Of a stretch of DNA of 6,954 nt, positions 1 through 6,379 are shown one piece after another. The translations under genes were made by a program, and so were the position numbers. Location of the stretch: assembly GCA_023415475.1 (NCBI GenBank), contig JAEZKL010000096.1, forward strand, positions 1 through 6,954, given 5' to 3'. Under the pieces are notes generated by a model. The model did no database searches. It was not told the origin of the DNA and saw only the letters and a program-made list of their open reading frames with translations. Numbering within the stretch: the stretch's first letter is position 1; every line of letters begins with the position of its first letter. Source of the stretch: Bacillota bacterium (GTDB taxonomy: Bacteria; Bacillota; Clostridia; Lachnospirales; Lachnospiraceae).

Positions 1-320
1 AAATATTAAAGGAGGAGAAGGTATTACAGCTGGACCATGATCTATTCCTTAAAGATGGACTGGTATTTGATGCTTTAAAATCGCGAAAGGTCGTATACAG
101 TAATCCAAAGACCGGTCTGGGATTAAGAGTGGAATTTGATGATTTTCCTAATCTGGTCTTGTGGTCAGCAGCAAATCAGGGGCCGTTTATTGCCATCGAA
201 CCATGGCTTGGTACCTCAACCTGGACGGATGAAGATGATGTTTTTGAGCATAAACGCGGAGTTCAATTTGTTGCTCCGGGAGAGAAGAAGAAGTATTTAT
301 TTAGTATCAGTGTTTTATAA
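1..320 (+). CDS. Aldose 1-epimerase family protein (LacX-like mutarotase), C-terminal part only
   Basis: The reading frame is open from the left edge (first full codon at position 3) to TAA at 318-320, giving the last 105 residues; the start lies outside the window. The end of the protein carries the family pattern 'PFIAIEPWLGTSTW', followed by an acidic and H/K stretch, then 'RGVQFVAPGEKKKYLFSISV'. That is how LacX/YihR-type galactose mutarotase-like proteins close their beta-sandwich: an 'EPW' glutamate segment, a 'G-x-x-x-L/V-x-PGE' turn and a last beta strand. Enzymes of this family interconvert alpha and beta anomers of free aldoses in the cytoplasm. The catalytic histidines would lie upstream and cannot be checked. 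It precedes a sugar catabolic cluster on the same strand, but 377 bp and a hairpin separate them, so co-transcription is unlikely. The family call is fairly safe; the exact sugar is unknown. Confidence 0.82.
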   Translation, partial: ILKEEKVLQLDHDLFLKDGLVFDALKSRKVVYSNPKTGLGLRVEFDDFPNLVLWSAANQGPFIAIEPWLGTSTWTDEDDVFEHKRGVQFVAPGEKKKYLFSISVL

Positions 321-389
321 TTTATGGAGATTTCCTTTGGATATTTTAGAACCTAATTATGTAAAAAACAAGTTAGCATTATTTGAATG

Positions 390-428
390 TAGTGCATTAT
401 TTGTATGATATATACAAATAATGCACTA
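390..428. terminator. Perfect 17-bp hairpin, probable terminator of the aldose epimerase gene
   Basis: The arms TAGTGCATTATTTGTAT (390-406) and ATACAAATAATGCACTA (412-428) are exact reverse complements around a 5-nt loop (GATAT). It sits 70 bp after the epimerase stop codon. The right arm is followed by TTTATG and then mixed A/T rather than a clean T-run, and the stem is AT-rich, so it is a weak match to a classical intrinsic terminator. The 10-mer GCATTATTTG occurs twice in direct orientation (376-385, 394-403) and once inverted (415-424), so the hairpin could instead be a repeat or a protein-binding palindrome. Confidence 0.5.
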
Positions 429-502
429 TTTATGAATATTTATTGGCTAAAACCTCTAAAATCACAAAATGAATATGCATTCAAATCTTCATTATTTACT
501 AA

Positions 503-643
503 TTTCATAAAACGTGGTTAGATGAATTAGGACGAAATGCACAAGCACATTAATTGCGACTTGAATATTGAGCAGAAAGGTTTACGGTCTATTCTATGAA
601 GGAAAGATACAAAGTAAATATTGAAGATGTACTATTAGAATAA
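503..643 (+). pseudogene. Possible degraded coding remnant, family not recognised
   Basis: One frame across this stretch has protein-like composition with two in-frame stops. It reads 'FHKTWLDELGRNAQAH', stop (551-553), 'LRLEY', stop (569-571), then 'AERFTVYSMKERYKVNIED' and a short tail to TAA at 641-643. The open piece just upstream (ATG at 432, ending near 520) is in a different frame and might continue it through a frameshift. I do not recognise the family, and a chance reading of non-coding DNA cannot be excluded. It lies directly before the operon start, where decayed genes are common. Confidence 0.22.
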
Positions 644-681
644 AATTAAAAACTAGTTCGGAAGGTAAAATAAAGAAGACT

Positions 682-687
682 AGGAGG
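682..687 (+). promoter_or_regulatory. Ribosome binding site of the oxidoreductase gene
   Basis: A full AGGAGG lies 10 nt before the ATG at 698. It fixes this start, since the gene is the first of the operon and has no competing upstream in-frame start. Confidence 0.8.
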
Positions 688-697
688 CATAAAGAGA

Positions 698-1831
698 ATG
701 CAGTCATTTAAACCAGTAAAAACAGCATTGATCGGAAGTGGTATGATTAGCAGCCAATATCTGAAATACTGTATCGAAAAAATGAATGTGCTTGAGATTG
801 TCGGATGTTCTGATATTATTCCGGAACGGTCCGCAAAACGTGCGGAGGAATTCGGCATCAAGCAGATGACAAATGAAGAAATTCTGCAGGATGAGTCAAT
901 TGAGATTGTAATCAATACAACCTATCCTACCGCTCACTATGAGGTCGCCAAAGCTATTCTGGAAGCCGGAAAGCATGCCTATACGGAAAAAATGGCGACC
1001 CTGACCTTGAAAGAAGCAGACGAACTGATGGCGCTTGCCAAGAAGAAGGGCGTGTATCAGGCCGGAGCGCCGGACACATTTCTTGGGGCATCGCTACAGA
1101 CGGCGAGATTTGTTCTTGATAGTGGAATGATCGGCACGCCGGTTGCAGCGGACGCTATCCTGATGCGCAGCTATCATCATGAGCGCTTTTATAGCGGAGA
1201 GGAAAAACGGTTTGCATTTAGTCCGGGTGGCGGAATTATTTTTGACATGGGAAGCTATTATCTCACAGGACTTGTTTCCCTTTTGGGGCCGATCCGTAGC
1301 GTATGTGGTTTCTCGCAGATCAGAAATGCCAATCGTGTTTATCAGAATCCGAAAAGTCCACATTATCAGGAAGAAATGCTGGTGGAATCCTGGAATAATG
1401 CAGCGGGAACGCTACAATTTCAAAACGGCGTACTGTGTAATTTGTTAACTTCATCTGAATCAGGGGCATTTGAACATCATTTTACGATTTATGGTACAGA
1501 AGGAAAGCTGATTTTGGCCGATCCCAATAATTTTGGTGATCCCGTATTTATTCAAACGAAATATGGTGAAAAGCAGCAGCTTCCAATGACACATGCCCTG
1601 GGAGATGCAGCGAGGGGACTTGGGGTTGCGGATTTGGCTTATGCCATTCGAAATAACAGGAAGCCGCGAGCATCAGGTGAAATGACTCGCCATGTTCTGG
1701 AAGCCGCGCTTGGAATTTGTGAAAGCGCAGAAACCGGTCGTACCTGTATGATGACAACAACCTGTAGCCGGCCGGAGCCGTTTTTACCCGGACATACGGA
1801 GTATCCAGAGTTAGTTATGGACTTAAATTAA
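698..1831 (+). CDS. Gfo/Idh/MocA family NAD(P)-dependent sugar oxidoreductase
   Basis: The 377-residue product has the normal length for this family of cytoplasmic dehydrogenases, which oxidise or reduce a hydroxyl/keto position on sugars, inositols or glycosides. The N-terminal Rossmann fold opens with 'ALIGSGMIS' (residues 10-18), a G-x-G-x-x-S nucleotide-binding loop; the acidic residue after beta-2 is D39 in 'GCSDI'. The catalytic-lysine motif, normally E-K-P, reads E97-K98-M99, so the lysine is kept and the proline is replaced. The substrate domain carries 'GGGIIFDMGSYYLTGLV' (177-193). D183 is kept, and the position that is histidine in many members is Y187, as in the common 'DMG-x-YY' subgroup. 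The start is set by AGGAGG 10 nt upstream. It is the first gene of the operon, 46 bp before a TIM-barrel isomerase. That pairing recurs in pathways that pass through keto-sugars (for example ycjS-ycjR of E. coli), but the substrate here is unknown. Confidence 0.93.
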   Translation: MQSFKPVKTALIGSGMISSQYLKYCIEKMNVLEIVGCSDIIPERSAKRAEEFGIKQMTNEEILQDESIEIVINTTYPTAHYEVAKAILEAGKHAYTEKMATLTLKEADELMALAKKKGVYQAGAPDTFLGASLQTARFVLDSGMIGTPVAADAILMRSYHHERFYSGEEKRFAFSPGGGIIFDMGSYYLTGLVSLLGPIRSVCGFSQIRNANRVYQNPKSPHYQEEMLVESWNNAAGTLQFQNGVLCNLLTSSESGAFEHHFTIYGTEGKLILADPNNFGDPVFIQTKYGEKQQLPMTHALGDAARGLGVADLAYAIRNNRKPRASGEMTRHVLEAALGICESAETGRTCMMTTTCSRPEPFLPGHTEYPELVMDLN

Positions 1832-1877
1832 TGATGGAAGGATTCCATAAGATTATTGTATAAACTGGAGGAAAGAA

Positions 1878-2660
1878 ATGAGCAGATTAGGTATTCAAAT
1901 GTATACGTTACGAAAAACTATGGACACGAAGGAAAATGTTGCAAAAACCCTGGAAAGGGTAGCAGCGATGGGATATCAGAGTGTTCAGATAACCACTCCG
2001 TCCTTTATGAGTTATGATGAACTTGCCAAAATGCTCCGGGACAATGGAATTTCAGCTGATTCTGCAATGGTTTCTGCTTATCAGATTCAGGACAAACTGG
2101 AGGATATCGTAAAACAGGCAGAGATCTTTGGCACAGATGTAGTGCGTACTGATTCCATATCGAAGGAGCAGAGCCGTACACCGGAAGGTTATCATGATTT
2201 TGCCAAACATTTGAACCGATGCGGAGAATTGCTCGCTGCCCGGGGACTGAAGTTTATGTATCACTTTCATGCGTTTGAGTTTATTAACTTTGCAGATTGT
2301 CGAGGGATGGATATATTATTAACCGAGACTGACCCGCGATTTGTGATGTTCCAGCCGGATGTGTTCTGGCTGACGGCTGCAGGTACGGAGGCATCGTCCT
2401 CCTTACGCATGTTTGAAGGACGTGCAAGGTATATGCATCTGAAGGATTACTCCATTGCAGCGCGTGCGGAAGGGGAGCTGGAGAAAGTGGATCGTGTTTC
2501 TTCCCCGGTTGGAACCGGTAACCTGAACTGGCCTGCAATTATTAAGACGGCCCACGAAATCGGAATCACGAATTTTGTTGCGGAGGATGATATGGGGCTG
2601 CTGGATCCTTTTGAGAGTGCACGAATCAGTCTAGAAAATATGAAACTTATGGGATTTTAG
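1878..2660 (+). CDS. Sugar phosphate isomerase/epimerase family TIM-barrel protein (xylose isomerase-like)
   Basis: The 260-residue product is full length for the AP-endonuclease-2/xylose-isomerase-like barrel family, which holds IolE, tagatose 3-epimerase-like enzymes, YcjR and related lyases. It starts with 'LGIQMYTLR' (residues 4-12), the usual first strand. Likely metal and substrate residues are visible: 'YHFHAFEF' (128-135, with H129, H131 and E134), 'FQPDVFW' (158-164, D161), 'YMHLKDY' (185-191, H187 and K189), 'PVGTGNLNW' (210-218) and 'VAEDD' (234-238, E236). The E/D/H/E set E134-D161-H187-E236 fits a divalent-metal site for isomerisation or epimerisation through an enediolate. A TGGAGG site (1866-1871), 6 nt before the ATG, supports this start. 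Its place between a Gfo/Idh/MocA enzyme and a sugar transporter suggests it acts on the oxidised or imported sugar. Epimerase, isomerase, dehydratase or C-/O-glycoside-cleaving activity all remain possible. Confidence 0.9.
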   Translation: MSRLGIQMYTLRKTMDTKENVAKTLERVAAMGYQSVQITTPSFMSYDELAKMLRDNGISADSAMVSAYQIQDKLEDIVKQAEIFGTDVVRTDSISKEQSRTPEGYHDFAKHLNRCGELLAARGLKFMYHFHAFEFINFADCRGMDILLTETDPRFVMFQPDVFWLTAAGTEASSSLRMFEGRARYMHLKDYSIAARAEGELEKVDRVSSPVGTGNLNWPAIIKTAHEIGITNFVAEDDMGLLDPFESARISLENMKLMGF

Positions 2661-2675
2661 ACACATGATAATGAC

Positions 2676-2681
2676 AGGGGG
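2676..2681 (+). promoter_or_regulatory. Ribosome binding site deciding the start of the first permease
   Basis: AGGGGG lies 7 nt before the ATG at 2689. The upstream in-frame ATGs at 2665 and 2671 have no purine-rich site before them, since they follow the T-rich end of the preceding gene. The 2689 start is therefore preferred. Confidence 0.65.
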
Positions 2682-2688
2682 TCTTCGA

Positions 2689-3621
2689 ATGTTAAACAAA
2701 AAGCGGGACGGGATGAGCAATACACTGAAGCTGATGAAAAGAAATTGGATTTTATATTTATTTCTGATACCAGCAGTGATTTACATCGCAACATTTATGT
2801 ACGCACCGATGTATGGGCTTGTCATCGCCTTTAAGAATTTTTCACCTGCCAGAGGAATTATGGGGAGTCCCTGGGTCGGATTCAAATGGTTCGAAACTTT
2901 TTTTCAGACGCCGAGATTCTGGCAGATACTGAAAAATACTTTGGGGTTAAGCATTTACACATTGATAGTAGGATTTCCGATTCCGATTTTGCTGGCATTA
3001 GTAATCAATAATGTACAGAACACAAAATTTAAGAAATTCTCACAGACAGTGACTTATATGCCACACTTTATTTCCACCGTTGTCCTGGTTGGTATGATGT
3101 CCGTTTTTTTCTCTCCGAATTCCGGATTTATAAACACGATCCTCGAAATGCTGGGAGGGAGCGGGGATATCTTATTTATGGGTGAGGAAAAATATTTCCG
3201 ACATATGTATGTATGGTCAGGAATCTGGCAGAGCACGGGTTGGAATTCCATCATCTATATTGCAGCTCTCTCCGGGGTCAGTCAGGAGCTGCATGAGGCA
3301 GCCAAGATTGACGGCGCTAATAAGCTTAAGAGAATTCTAAACGTGGATTTACCGGGTATTTTGCCGACCATGGTAATCCTGCTGATCATGAACTGCGGAA
3401 GTATTCTGAGCGTAGGGTATGAAAAAGTTTATCTGATGCAGAATAGTATAAATATTACGCAGGCGGAGGTAATATCCACCTATGTTTATAAGATTGGTCT
3501 GCAACAGCAAAGATTTAGCTACTCCACGGCTATCGGGCTGTTCAACAATGTTATTAATTTCAGCCTACTGGTTCTCGTAAATAAGGCATCCAAAAAGATC
3601 AGTGGTTTAGGGCTTTGGTAA
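2689..3621 (+). CDS. ABC sugar transporter permease, LplB type (CUT1 family)
   Basis: The chosen start gives 310 residues; an in-frame ATG at 2665 would add eight, but the ribosome site favours 2689. A short basic N-terminus ('LMKRNW') is followed by six hydrophobic segments at roughly residues 20-40, 83-108, 122-142, 173-195, 223-243 and 278-298. This is the membrane topology of a binding-protein-dependent transport permease. The cytoplasmic EAA loop that docks on the ATPase is clear in 'ELHEAAKIDGANK' (200-212) and runs on to 'LPGILP' (221-226). The segments 'YAPMYGLVIAFKNF' and 'SGLGLW' at the end are typical of the LplB subgroup, which serves oligosaccharides and uronate sugars in Firmicutes. 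It follows the isomerase gene by 28 bp and ends immediately before the second permease, with which it should form the membrane heterodimer. The substrate is not readable from the permease. Confidence 0.94.
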   Translation: MLNKKRDGMSNTLKLMKRNWILYLFLIPAVIYIATFMYAPMYGLVIAFKNFSPARGIMGSPWVGFKWFETFFQTPRFWQILKNTLGLSIYTLIVGFPIPILLALVINNVQNTKFKKFSQTVTYMPHFISTVVLVGMMSVFFSPNSGFINTILEMLGGSGDILFMGEEKYFRHMYVWSGIWQSTGWNSIIYIAALSGVSQELHEAAKIDGANKLKRILNVDLPGILPTMVILLIMNCGSILSVGYEKVYLMQNSINITQAEVISTYVYKIGLQQQRFSYSTAIGLFNNVINFSLLVLVNKASKKISGLGLW

Positions 3622-3623
3622 AT

Positions 3624-3630
3624 GGAGGGG
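3624..3630 (+). promoter_or_regulatory. Ribosome binding site deciding the start of the second permease
   Basis: GGAGGGG begins three bases after the stop codon of the first permease. The ATG at 3622-3624 overlaps this site and cannot be its own start. GTG at 3637 lies 6 nt downstream, which is ideal spacing; ATG at 3643 lies 12 nt downstream. Confidence 0.65.
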
Positions 3631-3636
3631 TATCAA

Positions 3637-4545
3637 GTGCATATGAAGAGAAAAAAATTTAGATTAAGTGTGGACGATTTGATTTTCGAAATTATCACAA
3701 AGGCATTATTGATAATTTTTGTAGCGCTGATTTTATATCCCTTGATATTCGTAGTGATCGCTTCCGTATCGGATCCGACCTATGTCAACAGCGGTGAACT
3801 TCTCTTTTATCCCAAAGGCTTTACGATGCTGGGATATCAACGAGTATTTTCTGATAAGCGGATTATGATCGGTTATGCGAATACGATCTTTTATACCTTA
3901 GCGGGAACGGCTCTTGGCGTGAGCGGCACGATGCTGGCAGCCTATGCATTGTCGCGAAGAGACCTTCCGGGTAGAAGGATTATTATGCTCCTGTTCATTT
4001 TTACGATGTATTTCCAGGGTGGCATGATACCTTATTATTTGGTGGTCAAGGGGCTGGGTCTGGTAAATAGTAGGTTGTTTATGATTCTTGCAGGCTGTAT
4101 ATCTGTTTACAATATCATCATTGCAAGATCCTTCCTGGAGTCCAATATATCGGATGAGCTGAGGGAAGCTTCCATGATTGACGGATGTGGTAACGGACGT
4201 TTTTTTGCCAGTATTGTACTGCCTCTTTCAAAAGCGGTAATTGCGGTTATCGGCCTATATCTGGCGGTTACATATTGGAATTCTTACTTTAATGGTATGA
4301 TCTTTTTGACCGATGTAAAAAAATATCCATTGCAGTTGTTTTTGAGAGAAATTCTGCTGACAACATCCCAGGCGGCAAGCGTAAATTCCAATCTGGATCC
4401 GGAGGCTGCGCTGCAGATGGAGCAGATGGGGCAGGTCATTAAATATGGAGTTATTGTGGTATCCACTGTCCCGATTATTTGTATTTATCCCTTTATCCAG
4501 AAATATTTTGTAAAAGGGGTTATGATCGGTTCCGTTAAGGGATAG
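3637..4545 (+). CDS. ABC sugar transporter permease, LplC type (CUT1 family)
   Basis: Starting from GTG at 3637 gives 302 residues; ATG at 3643 would give 300 and is nearly as likely on family grounds, since related proteins begin with a short K/R-rich run such as 'MKRKKFRLS'. Six hydrophobic segments lie at about residues 20-43, 80-105, 115-137, 145-165, 196-216 and 267-289. The ATPase-docking loop 'ELREASMIDGCG' (174-185) ends in 'IVLP' (193-196); the usual E-A-A core is E-A-S. The conserved end 'YPFIQKYFVKGVMIGSVKG' is complete, so the gene is intact. It partners the preceding LplB-type permease, with translation probably coupled across the 15-bp junction. No ATP-binding gene follows, as is normal for CUT1 systems in Firmicutes that share an MsmX-type ATPase. 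The next gene, after 139 bp, encodes the matching binding protein. Confidence 0.94.
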   Translation: MHMKRKKFRLSVDDLIFEIITKALLIIFVALILYPLIFVVIASVSDPTYVNSGELLFYPKGFTMLGYQRVFSDKRIMIGYANTIFYTLAGTALGVSGTMLAAYALSRRDLPGRRIIMLLFIFTMYFQGGMIPYYLVVKGLGLVNSRLFMILAGCISVYNIIIARSFLESNISDELREASMIDGCGNGRFFASIVLPLSKAVIAVIGLYLAVTYWNSYFNGMIFLTDVKKYPLQLFLREILLTTSQAASVNSNLDPEAALQMEQMGQVIKYGVIVVSTVPIICIYPFIQKYFVKGVMIGSVKG

Positions 4546-4664
4546 CCGAACCACAAGTAATTGTGGATATGATTTTGTATCTTGCATCGGACAAGCCTTC
4601 ATTTATCACAGGAACAAATGATCGGATATATGGAGGAAGGCTGATCTTGATAAATATTAAATAA
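4539..4664 (+). pseudogene. C-terminal remnant of a short-chain dehydrogenase/reductase (SDR)
   Basis: A frame open from 4539 to TAA at 4662-4664 reads 'IAEPQVIVDMILYLASD' then 'KPSFITGTNDRIYGGRLI'. This matches the ending of classical SDRs, where an 'AEPEEIA' helix leads to 'V-L-x-L-A-S-D-x-A-S-x-I-T-G' and a final 'D-G-G'. Only about 40 residues are present. The Rossmann G-x-x-x-G-x-G loop and the Ser-Tyr-Lys catalytic residues, which need some 200 more residues upstream, are absent. The fragment begins at the last codons of the intact permease in a different frame and has no start codon or ribosome site of its own. I infer an SDR gene once stood here and lost its 5' part by deletion. No internal stop has accumulated, which suggests recent loss, though a chance resemblance in so short a piece cannot be wholly excluded. 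Confidence 0.6.
4551..4566 (+). other. Small stem-loop with GNRA-type loop after the second permease
   Basis: CCACAA (4551-4556) and TTGTGG (4561-4566) pair exactly around GTAA, which as RNA is a GNRA tetraloop. It begins five bases after the permease stop codon. The T-rich tract after it is short and interrupted, so termination would be inefficient. A role in mRNA processing, or in setting the binding-protein level relative to the permeases, is possible but unproven. Confidence 0.35.
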
Positions 4665-4671
4665 GAAATAC

Positions 4672-4678
4672 AGGAGGG
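4672..4678 (+). promoter_or_regulatory. Strong ribosome binding site of the solute-binding protein
   Basis: AGGAGGG lies 6 nt before the ATG at 4685. It is the strongest match to the 16S 3' end in the window and fits the high expression usual for binding proteins. Confidence 0.75.
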
Positions 4679-4684
4679 TATAGC

Positions 4685-6319
4685 ATGAAAAAAAGTGTAG
4701 CAAAAAGACTGCTCTGCATTGCTATGGTAGCATGTATGCTGCTGGTAGGCTGCGGAAAGCAGGGAGAAACACAGACTAGCGAAAAACCAGCCGATGTGCA
4801 GGAGCAACCGGCAGCAGAAGGCCAGACGGAAGCAGCTAAGGAGAAGGTAACCTTTCAAATCGCCGTTAGCAAGCATGCGCTCTGTAAGAGCGATGATTTC
4901 AATGAGATGGAAATCTTTAAAATGGCAGAGGAAGCAACCGGGGTCCATATTGACTGGATTTATGTGGAGGACGGTGCAACTGAAAAGCTTAATGCAATGT
5001 TGACCGCGGATCTGCCGGATGCTTTTCTGTACCTGGTATATGAAAACCATATAGCATCCAATATGGATCTGTTTATGGATATTAGCCCAATCCTGGAAGA
5101 AAATGCTCCACATGTGGTAGCGGATTATGGGAAGATGCAGGAAGACGGCATGCAGCGTGTCACCTGGCCAGACGGCTCCATACGCTCTCTTATGACCGGC
5201 CTTGAGGTGAGTTATCAAAATGATGCGGAATCAATTTTGGTCATTAACAAGGAATGGCTGGATAAGCTGGGAATGGAAGTCCCTACCACCATTGATGAGA
5301 TGTATAATGTACTCTGCGCATTCCGGGACAATGATATGAACGGAAACGGAGATCCGAACGATGAAATTCCGTTGGAGTTAACTGAGGCAAACTGGGCAGG
5401 AAAAAGTATGAACCTTGCGAATTCCTGGGGAATCGCAGCAGTAGACTCGACAGATAGTAACTATTATTATAAGTTAAAGGATGGAAAGGTTAATCCGACG
5501 ATTGATACCCAGGAATATCGCTCCTATCTGGAGTTTATGCATAAACTGATGGCGGAAAATCTTATGGATAAGGAAGGCTTTACACAGACCAATGATCAGT
5601 ACTATGCAAAGCTTAAGAGCGGTAATGTGGGAATGTGGGGCGCATGGACCCCTTACTCTGTAATGCCCGAGGAATTAGCGTCAAAATATGTACCGGTCAG
5701 AGTAATGCAGGCAGAAGAAGGGATTACACCGGTTAAGTCAGGCAGACGGTATAAGCTTTTTGCAAATCGTACCGGTTTTGCAATTACGAAGGATTGTGAG
5801 AATCCGGAAAGGCTTCTGCAGTGGTGGGACTATCTTTCTAGCAGCACGGAGATTAAGTATACCATGAGATATGGCGCAAAGGGCGGTTATTGGGATGTTA
5901 ATGAAGAAGGAAAAGTATATCAGAAAACCCCGGAAGGCCTTACAGCTGATTTCACAGTAGAAAATTATAAGCAGACCTATGGTATGAATGATAAATGTAC
6001 ACTGATTCTGAAGGATGAGGATATCCTGGTATCGAAGGAAGAATCCTTTACTACCTGGGTCCGTGTGAATCTTGTAGATCAGGTGTGGGATCAGTTGGCT
6101 ACGGAATATCTGCCGATACGTTTTTCAGATCCTGCCAAAGTAGATGAAAGAACCTTTATGGAAACAGAATTAAATGAGTATGCGAGAAACTTTACCGCAA
6201 CCAGTATTATGGACGGTGTGGACGATGCCAAATGGGAGGCCCACCTGAAACAGCTGAAAGCATTGCAGTACTATGAGTGGATACAGTGGTATCAGGATTA
6301 CGTTGACGGAAAATTCTAA
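4685..6319 (+). CDS. ABC transporter extracellular sugar-binding lipoprotein (family 1, LipO/YtcQ type)
   Basis: The 544-residue product is the large type of binding protein that works with LplB/LplC permeases. A signal peptide (basic 'MKKSVAKR', hydrophobic core to about residue 21) ends in the lipobox L20-V21-G22-C23, so C23 should be lipid-anchored on the outer face of the membrane. A flexible linker rich in E, Q, A, P and T runs from about 24 to 54. The mature domain shows family marks: 'FKMAEEATGVHIDW' (78-91), 'EKLNAMLTADLPDAF' (100-114), 'VINKEWLDKLGMEVPTTIDE' (186-205), and the calcium-loop-like 'DNDMNGNGDPNDEIP' (215-229). The segment 'ADLPDAF' is the usual L-P-D element. The end 'YYEWIQWYQDYVDGKF' is aromatic and complete. 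The bound sugar cannot be predicted from the sequence. The gene closes the transport unit and is followed by an intrinsic terminator. Confidence 0.95.
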   Translation: MKKSVAKRLLCIAMVACMLLVGCGKQGETQTSEKPADVQEQPAAEGQTEAAKEKVTFQIAVSKHALCKSDDFNEMEIFKMAEEATGVHIDWIYVEDGATEKLNAMLTADLPDAFLYLVYENHIASNMDLFMDISPILEENAPHVVADYGKMQEDGMQRVTWPDGSIRSLMTGLEVSYQNDAESILVINKEWLDKLGMEVPTTIDEMYNVLCAFRDNDMNGNGDPNDEIPLELTEANWAGKSMNLANSWGIAAVDSTDSNYYYKLKDGKVNPTIDTQEYRSYLEFMHKLMAENLMDKEGFTQTNDQYYAKLKSGNVGMWGAWTPYSVMPEELASKYVPVRVMQAEEGITPVKSGRRYKLFANRTGFAITKDCENPERLLQWWDYLSSSTEIKYTMRYGAKGGYWDVNEEGKVYQKTPEGLTADFTVENYKQTYGMNDKCTLILKDEDILVSKEESFTTWVRVNLVDQVWDQLATEYLPIRFSDPAKVDERTFMETELNEYARNFTATSIMDGVDDAKWEAHLKQLKALQYYEWIQWYQDYVDGKF

Positions 6320-6379
6320 GATATTGTGTCCGAGGCGTAAGATACCTCAGGGAGGCTGGAACAGACTCATATAAGTAAT

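Larger units (their letters stand above)
321..697. other. AT-rich intergenic region without an intact gene
   Basis: This 377-bp spacer separates the aldose epimerase end from the oxidoreductase operon. It holds a perfect hairpin (390-428), a smaller palindrome TGAAT-ATGC-ATTCA (470-483), and a stretch at about 503-643 that reads like coding sequence broken by two stop codons. The promoter of the oxidoreductase operon is expected here. I found no convincing -35/-10 pair; the best candidate, TTGAGC (568-573) with TATTCT (590-595) at 16-bp spacing, matches only four of six bases in each box. No operator of a recognisable regulator family is evident. Confidence 0.6.

Noticed and set aside
129..320. 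Short gene starting at GTG 129
   Set aside because: The frame is open without interruption from the left edge, and the upstream residues continue the aldose epimerase. There is no ribosome site before 129.
568..595. Promoter-like TTGAGC and TATTCT with 16-bp spacing upstream of the operon
   Set aside because: Only four of six matches in each box within AT-rich DNA, which is not enough to list as a promoter.
1719..1734. Catabolite-response-element-like TGAAAGCG sequence
   Set aside because: It lies inside the oxidoreductase coding region near its end, and the right half of the site does not match the cre consensus.
1834..1848. Small inverted repeat ATGGAA-GGA-TTCCAT between the oxidoreductase and TIM-barrel genes
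   Set aside because: A 6-bp stem with a 3-nt loop and no T-run is too weak to act as a terminator and is easily expected by chance.
4255..4602. 115-codon - strand frame over the end of the second permease
   Set aside because: It overlaps conserved permease coding, with no ribosome site or recognisable motif. It is treated as a shadow.
4535..5218. Long open frame on the - strand (227 codons) opposite the start of the binding-protein gene
   Set aside because: It lies antisense to a well-supported gene, and its product is rich in Cys, His and Phe with no domain pattern. It is a codon-usage shadow of the + strand frame.
5327..5371. Calcium-loop-like D/N-rich motif in the binding protein as a possible special domain
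   Set aside because: This loop is a common feature of large family-1 sugar-binding lipoproteins, so it is noted in the gene entry only.
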